Shown here piece after piece: positions 1 to 6,239 of a stretch of 6,721 nucleotides of DNA (position 1 is its first letter; each line of letters begins with the position of its first letter). The notes under the pieces were generated by a model. That model saw only the letters and a program-made list of their open reading frames with translations, ran no database searches and had not been told where the DNA came from. Both the position numbers and the translations under genes were made by a program. Origin of the DNA: Ignavibacteriales bacterium (GTDB lineage Bacteria; Bacteroidota; Ignavibacteria; Ignavibacteriales; Melioribacteraceae); contig JALWSN010000224.1 in NCBI GenBank assembly GCA_027080245.1, forward strand, positions 1 through 6,721, written 5' to 3'.

Positions 1-547
1 CGCCTTTCCCACTTCAAGCGCAGGCAGATTGTTCGACGCGGTCTCCTTCCTTTTGGGCTTGAGCCGGTTCAACGAATTCGAAGGGGAAGCGGCAATGGCG
101 CTGGAATTCTGCGCGGACGAAATGACAGACGCGAGCTATTCTTTTGCGCTAATTGGCGAGGACACAATTTTAATAGACTTAAAGAAAGCGCTTGCGGAAT
201 TGTTGAACGACTTGTCGGAGGGCGTTTCACGCTCAATTATTTCGGGCAAATTCCACAACACGCTTGCGGAAATAATTCTTGCTTTAGCCCGTAAAATAGG
301 GGTCAGGCAAGTAGTATTAAGCGGCGGTTGTTTTCAAAACAAAACGCTTACTGAAAAAGCTTTGAATCTATTGCGCCAGAACGGATTTGCGCCTTTCATT
401 CATTCGCAATTGCCGCCAAACGACGGCGGAATTTCCTTCGGGCAAATCTTTGCTTACAAATTGGAGCAAGTAAGTCCGCAATATTTTAAAAGCAATTTAG
501 AATCCCTAACCATTAAGCCCGAAGCGGTTAAGGAGAAAACAGGATGA
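1..547 (+). CDS. hypF: HypF, carbamoyltransferase for [NiFe]-hydrogenase maturation (3' end only)
   Basis: This is the C-terminal ~181 residues of HypF; the first complete codon is at 2 and the gene runs in from the left, so the start and the acylphosphatase, zinc-finger and YrdC-like domains lie outside. HypF uses carbamoyl phosphate and ATP to make carbamoyl-adenylate and transfers the carbamoyl group to the C-terminal Cys of HypE. The visible part is the end of the Kae1-like domain. Family signatures seen are SSAGRLFDAVSFLLGL (about 14-61), FEGEAA, FHNTLAE, SGGCFQN (320-340) and PNDGGISFGQ (416-445), close to the usual SSxGRLFDA, SGGVFQN and NDGGxxxGQ. After the last motif is a ~35-residue tail without recognised motifs, ending at TGA 545-547. 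An 87-nt gap separates it from hypC. The TTG at 29 is an internal Leu codon, not a start, because the family motif continues upstream of it. Confidence 0.95.
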   Translation, partial: AFPTSSAGRLFDAVSFLLGLSRFNEFEGEAAMALEFCADEMTDASYSFALIGEDTILIDLKKALAELLNDLSEGVSRSIISGKFHNTLAEIILALARKIGVRQVVLSGGCFQNKTLTEKALNLLRQNGFAPFIHSQLPPNDGGISFGQIFAYKLEQVSPQYFKSNLESLTIKPEAVKEKTG

Positions 548-634
548 AGCTTTACAATCAAAAGTGAAAATTTATTTAATGAATATTTTATTAAAATGTT
601 CAAAAATAACAAACTCTAAAAATCGGAGGTAAAA
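548..634 (+). promoter_or_regulatory. hypF-hypC spacer with weak promoter candidate
   Basis: This AT-rich 87-nt spacer is the only real gap inside the hyp block. A sigma-70-like pair can be read as TTTACA (551-556), 18 nt, TTTAAT (575-580), which could give hypCDE and the regulator their own transcript. In AT-rich DNA such matches arise by chance, so support is weak. No -24/-12 (sigma-54) element with GG-N10-GC spacing and no terminator hairpin was found, so read-through from hypF remains equally likely. Confidence 0.25.
625..629 (+). promoter_or_regulatory. Ribosome binding site of hypC (GGAGG)
   Basis: GGAGG ends 5 nt before the ATG at 635. It fixes the hypC start, and the MCLAVPG N-terminus agrees with it, since Cys2 must follow the initiator Met. 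Confidence 0.85.
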
Positions 635-895
635 ATGTGTTTAGCCGTTCCCGGACGCATTGAAGAAATTTACCGCACAAAAGAAAATTTGAAAATGGCA
701 AAAGTAAATTTTGCCGGCGTGGAAAAGGAAGTCTGCCTTGAATGGATTCCCGACGCTACGGTTGGCGAATACGTAATGGTGCACGTTGGCTTTGCCCTTA
801 ACAAAGTAAACGAGCGGGACGCTTTGGAAACAATAAGAATTTTAAGAGAAATGGGAGACATCCCCGAAAGAGGAGGCTTAAATGAAATACGTTGA
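635..895 (+). CDS. hypC: HypC/HupF-family hydrogenase maturation chaperone
   Basis: The 86-residue product is of normal HypC length. It begins MCLAVPG, the family signature. Cys2, exposed after removal of Met1, is the residue that in characterised HypC proteins binds the iron centre in the HypC-HypD complex and then contacts the hydrogenase large-subunit precursor. The middle matches the small beta-barrel fold, with FAGVEKEVCLEW and the conserved VGEYVMVHVGFALNKV stretch (about residues 48-63), followed by a helical tail. It acts in the cytoplasm. The start is set by a strong GGAGG site. The 3' end overlaps hypD by 14 nt, suggesting translational coupling of the two partner proteins. Whether the paralogue HybG would be a better name cannot be told from sequence, but as the only copy here hypC is the natural name. 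Confidence 0.96.
   Translation: MCLAVPGRIEEIYRTKENLKMAKVNFAGVEKEVCLEWIPDATVGEYVMVHVGFALNKVNERDALETIRILREMGDIPERGGLNEIR
871..876 (+). promoter_or_regulatory. Ribosome binding site of hypD inside hypC (AGGAGG)
   Basis: AGGAGG lies 5 nt before the ATG at 882, within the hypC coding region. It is a full anti-SD match and decides the hypD start, which overlaps the hypC end by 14 nt. Confidence 0.85.
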
Positions 896-1967
896 CGAAT
901 TCCGCGATCCCGTTGCGGCAAAAAATTTGCAGCGTAAAATCAAAGAGCTTTGCACCAAGCAATGGTCGATAATGGAAATTTGCGGCGGGCAAACCCACTC
1001 AATTTTAAAAAACGGAATTCACGAATTGTTGCCGGAGGAAATAAATTTAATTCACGGTCCGGGCTGCCCCGTTTGCGTTACCCCCGTCGAAATGATTGAC
1101 AAAGCCGTTGAAATAGCCGGCAGAGAAGACGTTATTTTCACTTCGTTCGGGGACATGCTTCGCGTTCCGGGTTCGCAAAAAGATTTGCTTTCGGTTAAGT
1201 CCGAAGGCGGGGACGTTCGAATGGTTTATTCCCCTTTGGACGCAGTAAAAATTGCGGCAAACAATCCCGAAAAGAAAGTTGTCTTTTTTGCAATTGGTTT
1301 CGAAACCACCGCCCCGGCAAACGCAATGGCGGTTCTTGAAGCTGAAAGGAAAGGCTTGCAAAACTTTTCCATTCTCTGCTCGCAGGTTCTTGTTCCGCCG
1401 GCAATTAAAGCGTTAATGAATTCGAAGGATGTTAACATTCAGGGCTTTCTGGCGGCGGGACACGTTTGCACGGTAATGGGCTACTGGGAGTACGTTCCTC
1501 TGGCGGAGGAATTTAGAATTCCCATTGTGGTTACGGGTTTCGAGCCTGTCGACATTCTTGAAGGCGTTTACAGATGCGTAAAACAACTGGAGGAAGGAAC
1601 TTATTTTGTCGAGAACCAATATTCACGGGTGGTTACGAAGGAAGGCAACAAAGCGGCTCAAGCCCTGCTGCAAAAGGTTTTTAGAAAGACCGACATGAAG
1701 TGGCGCGGGATGGGCGTTATCCCCGAAAGCGGTTTGAAATTGAAAGAGGAGTATTCGGATTTCGACGCCGAGATGGTTTTTAGCACAGACGATATTTTTG
1801 CCGACGAGCCTGAAATTTGCATCGTGGGAGAAATTTTAAAAGGCGTTAAAAAACCAATCGAGTGCCCCGCTTTTCAAAAAGAATGCACGCCGGAACATCC
1901 GCTTGGCGCAGCGATGGTTTCTTCCGAAGGGGCGTGCTCGGCTTATTTTCATTATTTCAGGAATTAA
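882..1967 (+). CDS. hypD: HypD, Fe-S scaffold for Fe(CN)2CO assembly
   Basis: At 361 residues this is full-length HypD. HypD carries a [4Fe-4S] cluster and, with HypC, holds the iron on which two cyanides and one CO are placed for the [NiFe] active site. All hallmark elements are present: CGGQTH with Cys34, GPGCPVCVTP with Cys62 and Cys65 (thiol-redox and iron-binding cysteines), GFETTAP, and GHVCTVMGY in the middle domain. The C-terminal cluster ligands are visible as Cys313, Cys328, Cys335 and Cys352, giving C-x14-C-x6-C-x16-C. No truncation or frameshift is seen. It acts in the cytoplasm, receiving cyanide from HypE, which is encoded 3 nt downstream. Start at 882 is supported by AGGAGG and by the N-terminus MKYVDEFRD, typical of the family. 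Confidence 0.98.
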   Translation: MKYVDEFRDPVAAKNLQRKIKELCTKQWSIMEICGGQTHSILKNGIHELLPEEINLIHGPGCPVCVTPVEMIDKAVEIAGREDVIFTSFGDMLRVPGSQKDLLSVKSEGGDVRMVYSPLDAVKIAANNPEKKVVFFAIGFETTAPANAMAVLEAERKGLQNFSILCSQVLVPPAIKALMNSKDVNIQGFLAAGHVCTVMGYWEYVPLAEEFRIPIVVTGFEPVDILEGVYRCVKQLEEGTYFVENQYSRVVTKEGNKAAQALLQKVFRKTDMKWRGMGVIPESGLKLKEEYSDFDAEMVFSTDDIFADEPEICIVGEILKGVKKPIECPAFQKECTPEHPLGAAMVSSEGACSAYFHYFRN

Positions 1968-1970
1968 AAA

Positions 1971-3026
1971 ATGAACGAGGAAGTATTCAAATTCAGCTTA
2001 AATTGTCCGCTGCCAATTACCGATTACAAACACGTTTCGCTTGCGCACGGCGGCGGTGGAAGCCTTTCGAAAAATTTAATTCAAAAAATTTTTTACCCCC
2101 AATTTGAAAACGAAATTCTTTTGGCTGAAGGCGACAGTGCAATATTGAACGGCGGTTCAAAAAAGATTGCTTTTACTACTGATTCTTACGTGGTAAACCC
2201 AATATTCTTTCCCGGCGGCAACATTGGCGAGCTTGCCGTTAACGGAACGGTAAACGATTTGGCCGTAAGCGGCGCAGAACCGCGTTACATTTCCGCGGCG
2301 TTCATTCTGGAAGAAGGCTTCCCAATTGACGAGCTTTGGGAAATTGTTCTTTCAATGAAAGAAGCCGCAAAAAAAGCAGGGGTTACAATTGTAACGGGGG
2401 ACACGAAGGTAGTGGACAAAGGTAAGGGGGACAAGGTATTTATTAATACCGCCGGCATTGGCTTTCAGCGGGATGGGATTGACATCGCTCCTGAAAATAT
2501 TAGGGTTGGGGACAAGGTAATAATCAACGGAAACATTGCCGAACACGGCATTGCAATAATGGCTTCGCGGGAAGGATTGAATTTTAAATCTCCAATAAAA
2601 AGCGACACTGCGGCTTTGAACGGACTGATTCAAGAAGCGCTTGATTTCACTAATGAAATACACATGATGCGCGACCCAACGCGCGGAGGTCTGGCGAGCT
2701 CGCTGAACGAAATTGCCGAGAAAGGCGGCAAGAAAATTTTGATTTACGAGGATAAGCTGCCGCTGGCGCCGGAAGCGGCGGCGGCTTGCGAGCTTTTGGG
2801 GCTCGACCCGCTTTACCTTGCCAACGAAGGCAAAGCGCTCTTTTTCGTAGGAGCGGAGCAAGCCGAAGGCGTTCTTCAAACGATGCGAAAAAATCCGCTT
2901 GGCAAAAACGCCCGGATAATAGGCGAGGTTGTGGAAGGCGGAGCTTCGGTTGTAATGAAAACTAAGATCGGTAGCTCAAGAATTGTGGACATGATTTCAG
3001 GCGAACAATTACCGAGGATTTGTTAA
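1971..3026 (+). CDS. hypE: HypE, carbamoyl dehydratase (thiocyanate carrier)
   Basis: The 351-residue protein is full-length HypE of the PurM/AIR-synthase-like ATPase superfamily. It accepts the carbamoyl group from HypF on its C-terminal Cys and dehydrates it with ATP to a protein thiocyanate, the cyanide source for HypC-HypD. Visible signatures are HGGGG (26-30), FTTDSYVV around Asp71, PIFFPGGNIGELAVNGTVND (about 77-96) forming the nucleotide-binding region, ILEEGFP, and MRDPTRGGLA in the second domain. The chain ends exactly in PRIC, so the essential terminal Cys351 is intact. The start follows the hypD stop by 3 nt with only a weak CAGGA at 1958-1962, suggesting reliance on translation arriving from hypD. 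The N-terminal extension before HGGGG (about 25 residues, with CPLPITDYKHV) resembles that of many HypE proteins, which supports this start. The stop TAA is immediately followed by the next ATG. Confidence 0.98.
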   Translation: MNEEVFKFSLNCPLPITDYKHVSLAHGGGGSLSKNLIQKIFYPQFENEILLAEGDSAILNGGSKKIAFTTDSYVVNPIFFPGGNIGELAVNGTVNDLAVSGAEPRYISAAFILEEGFPIDELWEIVLSMKEAAKKAGVTIVTGDTKVVDKGKGDKVFINTAGIGFQRDGIDIAPENIRVGDKVIINGNIAEHGIAIMASREGLNFKSPIKSDTAALNGLIQEALDFTNEIHMMRDPTRGGLASSLNEIAEKGGKKILIYEDKLPLAPEAAAACELLGLDPLYLANEGKALFFVGAEQAEGVLQTMRKNPLGKNARIIGEVVEGGASVVMKTKIGSSRIVDMISGEQLPRIC

Positions 3027-4001
3027 ATGAACAGGGAATCGCTTGCAATAATTACCCAAAACGCCCGAATGAGGGAAGTGATTGAAAAGGTCGACAAGAC
3101 CGTGAATTCCGACGCTTCGGTCCTGCTTGTTGGAGAAACGGGCGTGGGGAAGGAAATTTTCGCGGAGTACATTCACCGCACCAGCAACCGCAGCGGCAAT
3201 CCGTTCGTTAAAATTTCCCTTTCGGCAATGCCCGCCGAGTTGCTTGAAAGCGAATTGTTCGGGCACGTAAAAGGCGCGTTCACAAACGCAATGTACGAGA
3301 AAAAAGGACTGTTCGAAATTGCCGACAGCGGCAGTATTTTTTTGGACGACATCGACGACGTCCCTTTGCAAATTCAATCCAAATTGCTGCGCGCTCTGGA
3401 ATCCCGCGAAATATTGCCCGTCGGCGCAACCTCGCCCGTTCCAATTGACGTTCGTTTAATTTCCGCTTCGAAAGTAAACTTAAAAGAATTGGTGAAAAAG
3501 AACATTTTCAGAGCCGACCTTTTCTACAGGATTAACGTTGTGCCAATTTACATTCCCCCTTTGCGCGAAAGGAAGGACGACATCCCGCCGCTAATTGAAT
3601 ATTTCCTGAAGCAATTTGCGCCGGAAAAAAATTTGAAAATTTCGCCCGAGTGCCTTAAGCTTTTACTGGATTACGATTGGCCAGGCAACGTAAGGGAATT
3701 GCGCAATTTAATTCAGCGTCTTACGTTGTTCGCCAAGGATGTAATTACTCCGCTCGATTTACCGCCGGAGTTGCGGAAGAACGCGCCGCTGGAGTATTTG
3801 TTGAAATCTTGCGACAAATGTTTTATTAACGGAGGACTAAAATTAACGGACGTTGTTTCCTGCCTCGAAAAAAATTTAATTGAAAAAGCTCTGGCTAAAA
3901 GCAAGGGCAATCAATCGGAAGCGTCGCGTTACCTTGGGCTTTCTCTTTCAACTTTCCGGGACAAAATGAGGAAGTACAAAATTGAAAGACAAAGTTTCTG
4001 A
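3027..4001 (+). CDS. PspF-like AAA+ / Fis-HTH regulator of sigma-54-activator type, no sensory domain
   Basis: The 324 residues are a sigma-54 activator AAA+ core (about 5-240), a linker, and a Fis-type helix-turn-helix (about 282-318, NQSEASRYLGLSLSTFRDKM). No receiver, GAF or PAS domain precedes the core, so the layout and length match PspF. Kept elements: Walker A GETGVGKE (36-43), LESELFGH, the sigma-54 contact loop as GAFTNA (83-88, consensus GAFTGA), arginine fingers Arg162 and Arg168 in FRADLFYRIN, and WPGNVREL. Divergent positions: Walker B reads FLDDID (Asp107-Asp108, where Glu is usual at 108), the Asn of the usual NCAA segment is Ser64, and sensor I reads SASK (148-149 Ser-Lys, not Thr-Asn). 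The linker has a Cys262-x2-Cys265 pair. The ATG directly follows the hypE stop, with GAGGA at 3014-3018 as ribosome site. By position it probably controls hydrogenase or hyp genes, as fhlA does beside E. coli hypE, but its target is unknown. It could be a low-activity or non-sigma-54 regulator. Confidence 0.9.
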   Translation: MNRESLAIITQNARMREVIEKVDKTVNSDASVLLVGETGVGKEIFAEYIHRTSNRSGNPFVKISLSAMPAELLESELFGHVKGAFTNAMYEKKGLFEIADSGSIFLDDIDDVPLQIQSKLLRALESREILPVGATSPVPIDVRLISASKVNLKELVKKNIFRADLFYRINVVPIYIPPLRERKDDIPPLIEYFLKQFAPEKNLKISPECLKLLLDYDWPGNVRELRNLIQRLTLFAKDVITPLDLPPELRKNAPLEYLLKSCDKCFINGGLKLTDVVSCLEKNLIEKALAKSKGNQSEASRYLGLSLSTFRDKMRKYKIERQSF

Positions 4002-4021
4002 GCTTCCCGCGTTAACTGCGT
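4002..4021. other. 20-nt convergent junction, no visible terminator
   Basis: The regulator (+) stops at 4001 and the M23 peptidase (-) stops at 4022. No stable hairpin followed by a T-run is readable on either strand here or in the adjoining coding ends. Termination is either Rho-type or the transcripts overlap at their 3' ends. Confidence 0.5.
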
Positions 4022-4867
4022 CTAATTTTTCACCGCGTAAATTTTGGGTTTTCTGTTTAGCTTTATTTTCAACGTTTCGTTCGGGTCGATTCTGTTTTTG
4101 TACCACATTACGCTCCAATGCAAATGCGGTCCCGTGGCTCTGCCGGTGCTGCCAACCTCGCCGATTATTTCGCCCTTGCGAACGAATTCGCCTTCGCGAA
4201 CGTAAATTTTTCTCAAGTGCAGGTAGCTGGAAGTTAAGCCTTGCCCGTGGTCGATAATCACAAAATTGCCGCTGTAGAAAAAATTGTTTGCCACTAAAAT
4301 TACTTTGCCGTCGGACATTGCCCTTACTTTTGTTCCGGCGGGCAGGGCAATGTCGAGCCCGTTGTGCGGGCTTTTGGGAACGCCGTTTAAAATTCTTTGG
4401 CTGCCGAATTTGCTGGAGATTCTTCCGCCTTTTACCGGGCGAATGAAGCCGGCGGCGTAGTAAGCCGTGTCGATTTTTCCGATTAGTTTTTTCTTTTCGC
4501 GTTTTATTTTGCGTTCGCGGTTAATTTTTTTGTAATATTTTTTTGGCGGGGTTACGAACTTGCGTTTCAAGCGGTTAATTCTTTGAACAAAATATTTCCA
4601 CTTTTTTAATTTGAATTCTTTGCGGAAACTTTTCCCGTTTTTGAAATAAACCGCCAACAAGTACTTGCCTTTTGCATCCCTGTCGAACCCGAAAACGAAG
4701 TAACCCGCGCCGTCAACTTTCAAGGCTTTTTTATTTAGCCTTACTTGTACGGCGTTCGTAGCCTTTCCCACAATTAAACCGCCGGGAATGGCTCTGCCCC
4801 AGAGTTCAACTTGTTGAGCGCGAATGGTTGTAAAAAGAATTGCGAAAATTAAAAGAACTCTTTTCAT
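4022..4867 (-). CDS. Secreted M23 (LytM-type) metallopeptidase
   Basis: The 281-residue product is a zinc endopeptidase of family M23, expected to cut peptide cross-links of peptidoglycan in the periplasm. Residues 1-17 (MKRVLLIFAILFTTIRA, then QQ) look like a Sec signal peptide. A beta-rich N-terminal domain (about 20-87) is followed by a very basic segment (about 86-131, dense in Lys/Arg with VTPP) and the catalytic domain (about 140-262). Zinc and catalytic residues are all present: His168 and Asp172 in HNGLD, His217 in SYLHL, and His248/His250 in GPHLHW; FGSQRILNG and GSTGRATGPHLH are typical of the subfamily. A TTG 12 nt further upstream is in frame, but the ATG at 4867 has a GAGG 6 nt before it and a better signal peptide. 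It is the last gene of the four-gene minus-strand operon, 8 nt after the reductase. With all ligands intact it should be an active hydrolase, not a degenerate activator such as EnvC. Confidence 0.93.
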   Translation of the reverse strand: MKRVLLIFAILFTTIRAQQVELWGRAIPGGLIVGKATNAVQVRLNKKALKVDGAGYFVFGFDRDAKGKYLLAVYFKNGKSFRKEFKLKKWKYFVQRINRLKRKFVTPPKKYYKKINRERKIKREKKKLIGKIDTAYYAAGFIRPVKGGRISSKFGSQRILNGVPKSPHNGLDIALPAGTKVRAMSDGKVILVANNFFYSGNFVIIDHGQGLTSSYLHLRKIYVREGEFVRKGEIIGEVGSTGRATGPHLHWSVMWYKNRIDPNETLKIKLNRKPKIYAVKN

Positions 4868-4873
4868 TTTTTG

Positions 4874-4877
4874 CCTC
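4874..4877 (-). promoter_or_regulatory. Ribosome binding site of the M23 gene (GAGG)
   Basis: GAGG on the minus strand sits 6 nt before the ATG at 4867 and overlaps the TGA stop of the upstream reductase gene (4878-4876). It decides for the ATG over the in-frame TTG at 4879, which would lie inside the reductase gene. Confidence 0.65.
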
Positions 4878-5469
4878 AAAATTTTTTGCGAGCCAAATCT
4901 TCAAGCGACATTCCCGAAACAATGTGTGCGGTAATAAAGTTAATCATGATGTGCGCAATTTGGCGCAGTCTTTTTTCCACGCTTTCGTCCAGGCAATGGC
5001 CTTCTTCGTCGAAATATTTTTCCACTTCGCCAATTGAAACGGCGCCCGGCAGAACAATAGCCCCAACGTGAGAACAAACGCTACGCAAATGCTCCAGCGA
5101 TTTAATTGCGCCAATGCTGCCGGAGGCTATTCCCAAAAGACCCACCGGCTTGCGGCAAAGAGCCGAAGGGTAGCCGAGATTCTCAATCGTTAATTTAATT
5201 AAGGCGCTAAAGCTGCCGTGGTATTCCGGCGTGGCTATTAAAACGCCGTCGGCTTCTTTAACTTTACTTTGCAGAAGAGCTACTTGCTCGGCGTTCCTTT
5301 GTAATCCTGGGAAATTAATTGAATAGTTAAGCGGATTGATTATTTCAATGTCCGTTGCGGTGGATTTGCCAAACTCGTCCGCTACAATATTAACGGCTTT
5401 CAGCGTGTAGCTGTTTTCCGAAAGGCTTCCGATTATTACGGCAATTTTAATTTTTTTGTTCATGTTCAT
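4876..5469 (-). CDS. NADPH-dependent FMN reductase-like flavoprotein
   Basis: The 197-residue product has a flavodoxin-like fold of the NADPH-dependent FMN reductase family (relatives: ChrR, azoreductases, ArsH-like proteins). Members bind FMN and reduce flavins, quinones, azo dyes or metal oxyanions with NAD(P)H. The phosphate-binding loop GSLSENSYT (14-22) follows the first strand IKIAVIIG. The FMN ring loop TPEYHGSFSALIKLTIENL (80-98) corresponds to the common TPEYNxSxPxxLKNAIDW. The third signature is GIASGSIGAIKSLEHLRS (113-130) with GAIVLPGAVSI after it. A helical tail (about 158-197) extends the core. Two Met codons (5469 and 5463) are possible starts; neither has a clear Shine-Dalgarno site, and the first lies 6 nt after the methyltransferase stop, so coupled translation is likely. 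The true substrate cannot be read from the sequence; a link with hydrogenase is not implied, since it lies in the opposite operon. Confidence 0.88.
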   Translation of the reverse strand: MNMNKKIKIAVIIGSLSENSYTLKAVNIVADEFGKSTATDIEIINPLNYSINFPGLQRNAEQVALLQSKVKEADGVLIATPEYHGSFSALIKLTIENLGYPSALCRKPVGLLGIASGSIGAIKSLEHLRSVCSHVGAIVLPGAVSIGEVEKYFDEEGHCLDESVEKRLRQIAHIMINFITAHIVSGMSLEDLARKKF

Positions 5470-5475
5470 TCTGAT

Positions 5476-6237
5476 TTAATTTGTTAATTCGTACAAAACA
5501 ATTGCCGAGGCGCTTGCCACGTTAAGGGATTCGCCTTGTCCTTTGCGGGGAACGGTTACTTTTTCGTCGGCTAAAGAAATTGCCTCTTCCGAAGGACCTG
5601 CGGCTTCGTTCGAGAAAATTACGACGAACTTTCCCTGCGCGCTTCTTAAGTTTTTTATTTCCGTTCCTTCAATATCCGCAAGTAAAATTTTGTAGCCTTT
5701 GTTTTTAAGTTTTAACAAAGATTCTTTCAGATTGATTTCGCTAAGAATATTCAACCGGAAAGCAGCGCCCATAGAAGCTCTTAAAGTTTTGGGATTAAAA
5801 ACATCGGCGGAGCTTTTGCTTACCAGAACCGTTTGAACCCCAAACCAGCCGCAGTTGCGCAGGATTGTTCCCACGTTCCCCGGCTCGGAAATTTTGTCCA
5901 GCGCGACAATTAACTTTCCCATTCTGTTTTGATTTTTGTCCGGCGCTAAAAATCGAGCCACGGCGGCTACCCCCTGCGGCGTTTGGGTGTCGGTCAATTT
6001 TTTAAGTTGTTCGGGCTTAACTATTTCCGTTCTGAGTCCTTTGGATTTAGCCTTAGCAAAAAACGCGTGATTCTTGTTTTTAAATTCTTCCGTTGCAATA
6101 ATTGCTTCGATTGGGTAGGGACTTTCAATCAGTTCCGCAACCAATCTTTTGCCTTCGGCTAAGAATTTGCCTTCCCGCAAGCGATATTTTTTTTGTTTTA
6201 ACGAAGCGAAATATTTTAATTCGTTTTTGCCGAGCAT
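5476..6237 (-). CDS. TrmH/SpoU-family RNA 2'-O-methyltransferase (SPOUT)
   Basis: With the ATG at 6237 the protein has 253 residues, the usual size for the two-domain SpoU class. It should transfer a methyl group from S-adenosylmethionine to a ribose 2'-OH in rRNA or tRNA. The N-terminal ~95 residues form the substrate-binding domain (FLAEGKRLVAELI, then LTDTQTPQGVAAVA). The catalytic SPOUT domain shows all three motifs: motif 1 LDKISEPGNVGTILRN (113-128, Asn121 and Arg127), motif 2 IFSNEAAGPSEE (207-218; Glu211) and motif 3 VPRKGQGESLNVASASAI (229-246, Ser237-Leu238-Asn239), which makes the trefoil knot. A longer in-frame start at 6312 would add 25 residues overlapping the DUF971 gene and has no family support; the chosen ATG overlaps the DUF971 stop as TAATG, the classical coupling arrangement. 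The target nucleotide cannot be assigned; RlmB-like or TsnR-like roles are both possible. Confidence 0.93.
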   Translation of the reverse strand: MLGKNELKYFASLKQKKYRLREGKFLAEGKRLVAELIESPYPIEAIIATEEFKNKNHAFFAKAKSKGLRTEIVKPEQLKKLTDTQTPQGVAAVARFLAPDKNQNRMGKLIVALDKISEPGNVGTILRNCGWFGVQTVLVSKSSADVFNPKTLRASMGAAFRLNILSEINLKESLLKLKNKGYKILLADIEGTEIKNLRSAQGKFVVIFSNEAAGPSEEAISLADEKVTVPRKGQGESLNVASASAIVLYELTN

Positions 6238-6239
6238 TA
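6237..6239 (-). promoter_or_regulatory. TAATG stop-start coupling, DUF971 to TrmH gene
   Basis: On the minus strand the DUF971 stop TAA (6239-6237) shares its last A with the ATG of the methyltransferase (6237-6235). No strong Shine-Dalgarno precedes it, so re-initiation by the terminating ribosome is likely. This decides the methyltransferase start. Confidence 0.75.

Noticed and set aside
1862..2107. Plus-strand frame of 81 codons spanning the hypD-hypE junction
   Set aside because: It overlaps conserved parts of both genes in another frame, and its translation has no recognisable pattern.
2352..2879. Long minus-strand open frame (175 codons) opposite hypE
   Set aside because: It lies wholly antisense to a fully conserved hypE and its translation shows no recognisable domain; it is a shadow of hypE codon bias.
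3009..3377. Minus-strand open frame (122 codons) opposite the hypE end and the regulator start
   Set aside because: It crosses a gene junction antisense to two well-supported genes and shows no family motif.
3985..4045. Possible terminator at the convergent junction (GCGTTAAC...TGCG, then T-run)
   Set aside because: The arms do not pair over a useful length, so it is not a credible intrinsic terminator.
4868..4879. TTG start four codons upstream for the M23 peptidase
   Set aside because: It would lie in the upstream gene; the ATG at 4867 has a GAGG at good spacing and gives a typical signal peptide beginning MKR.
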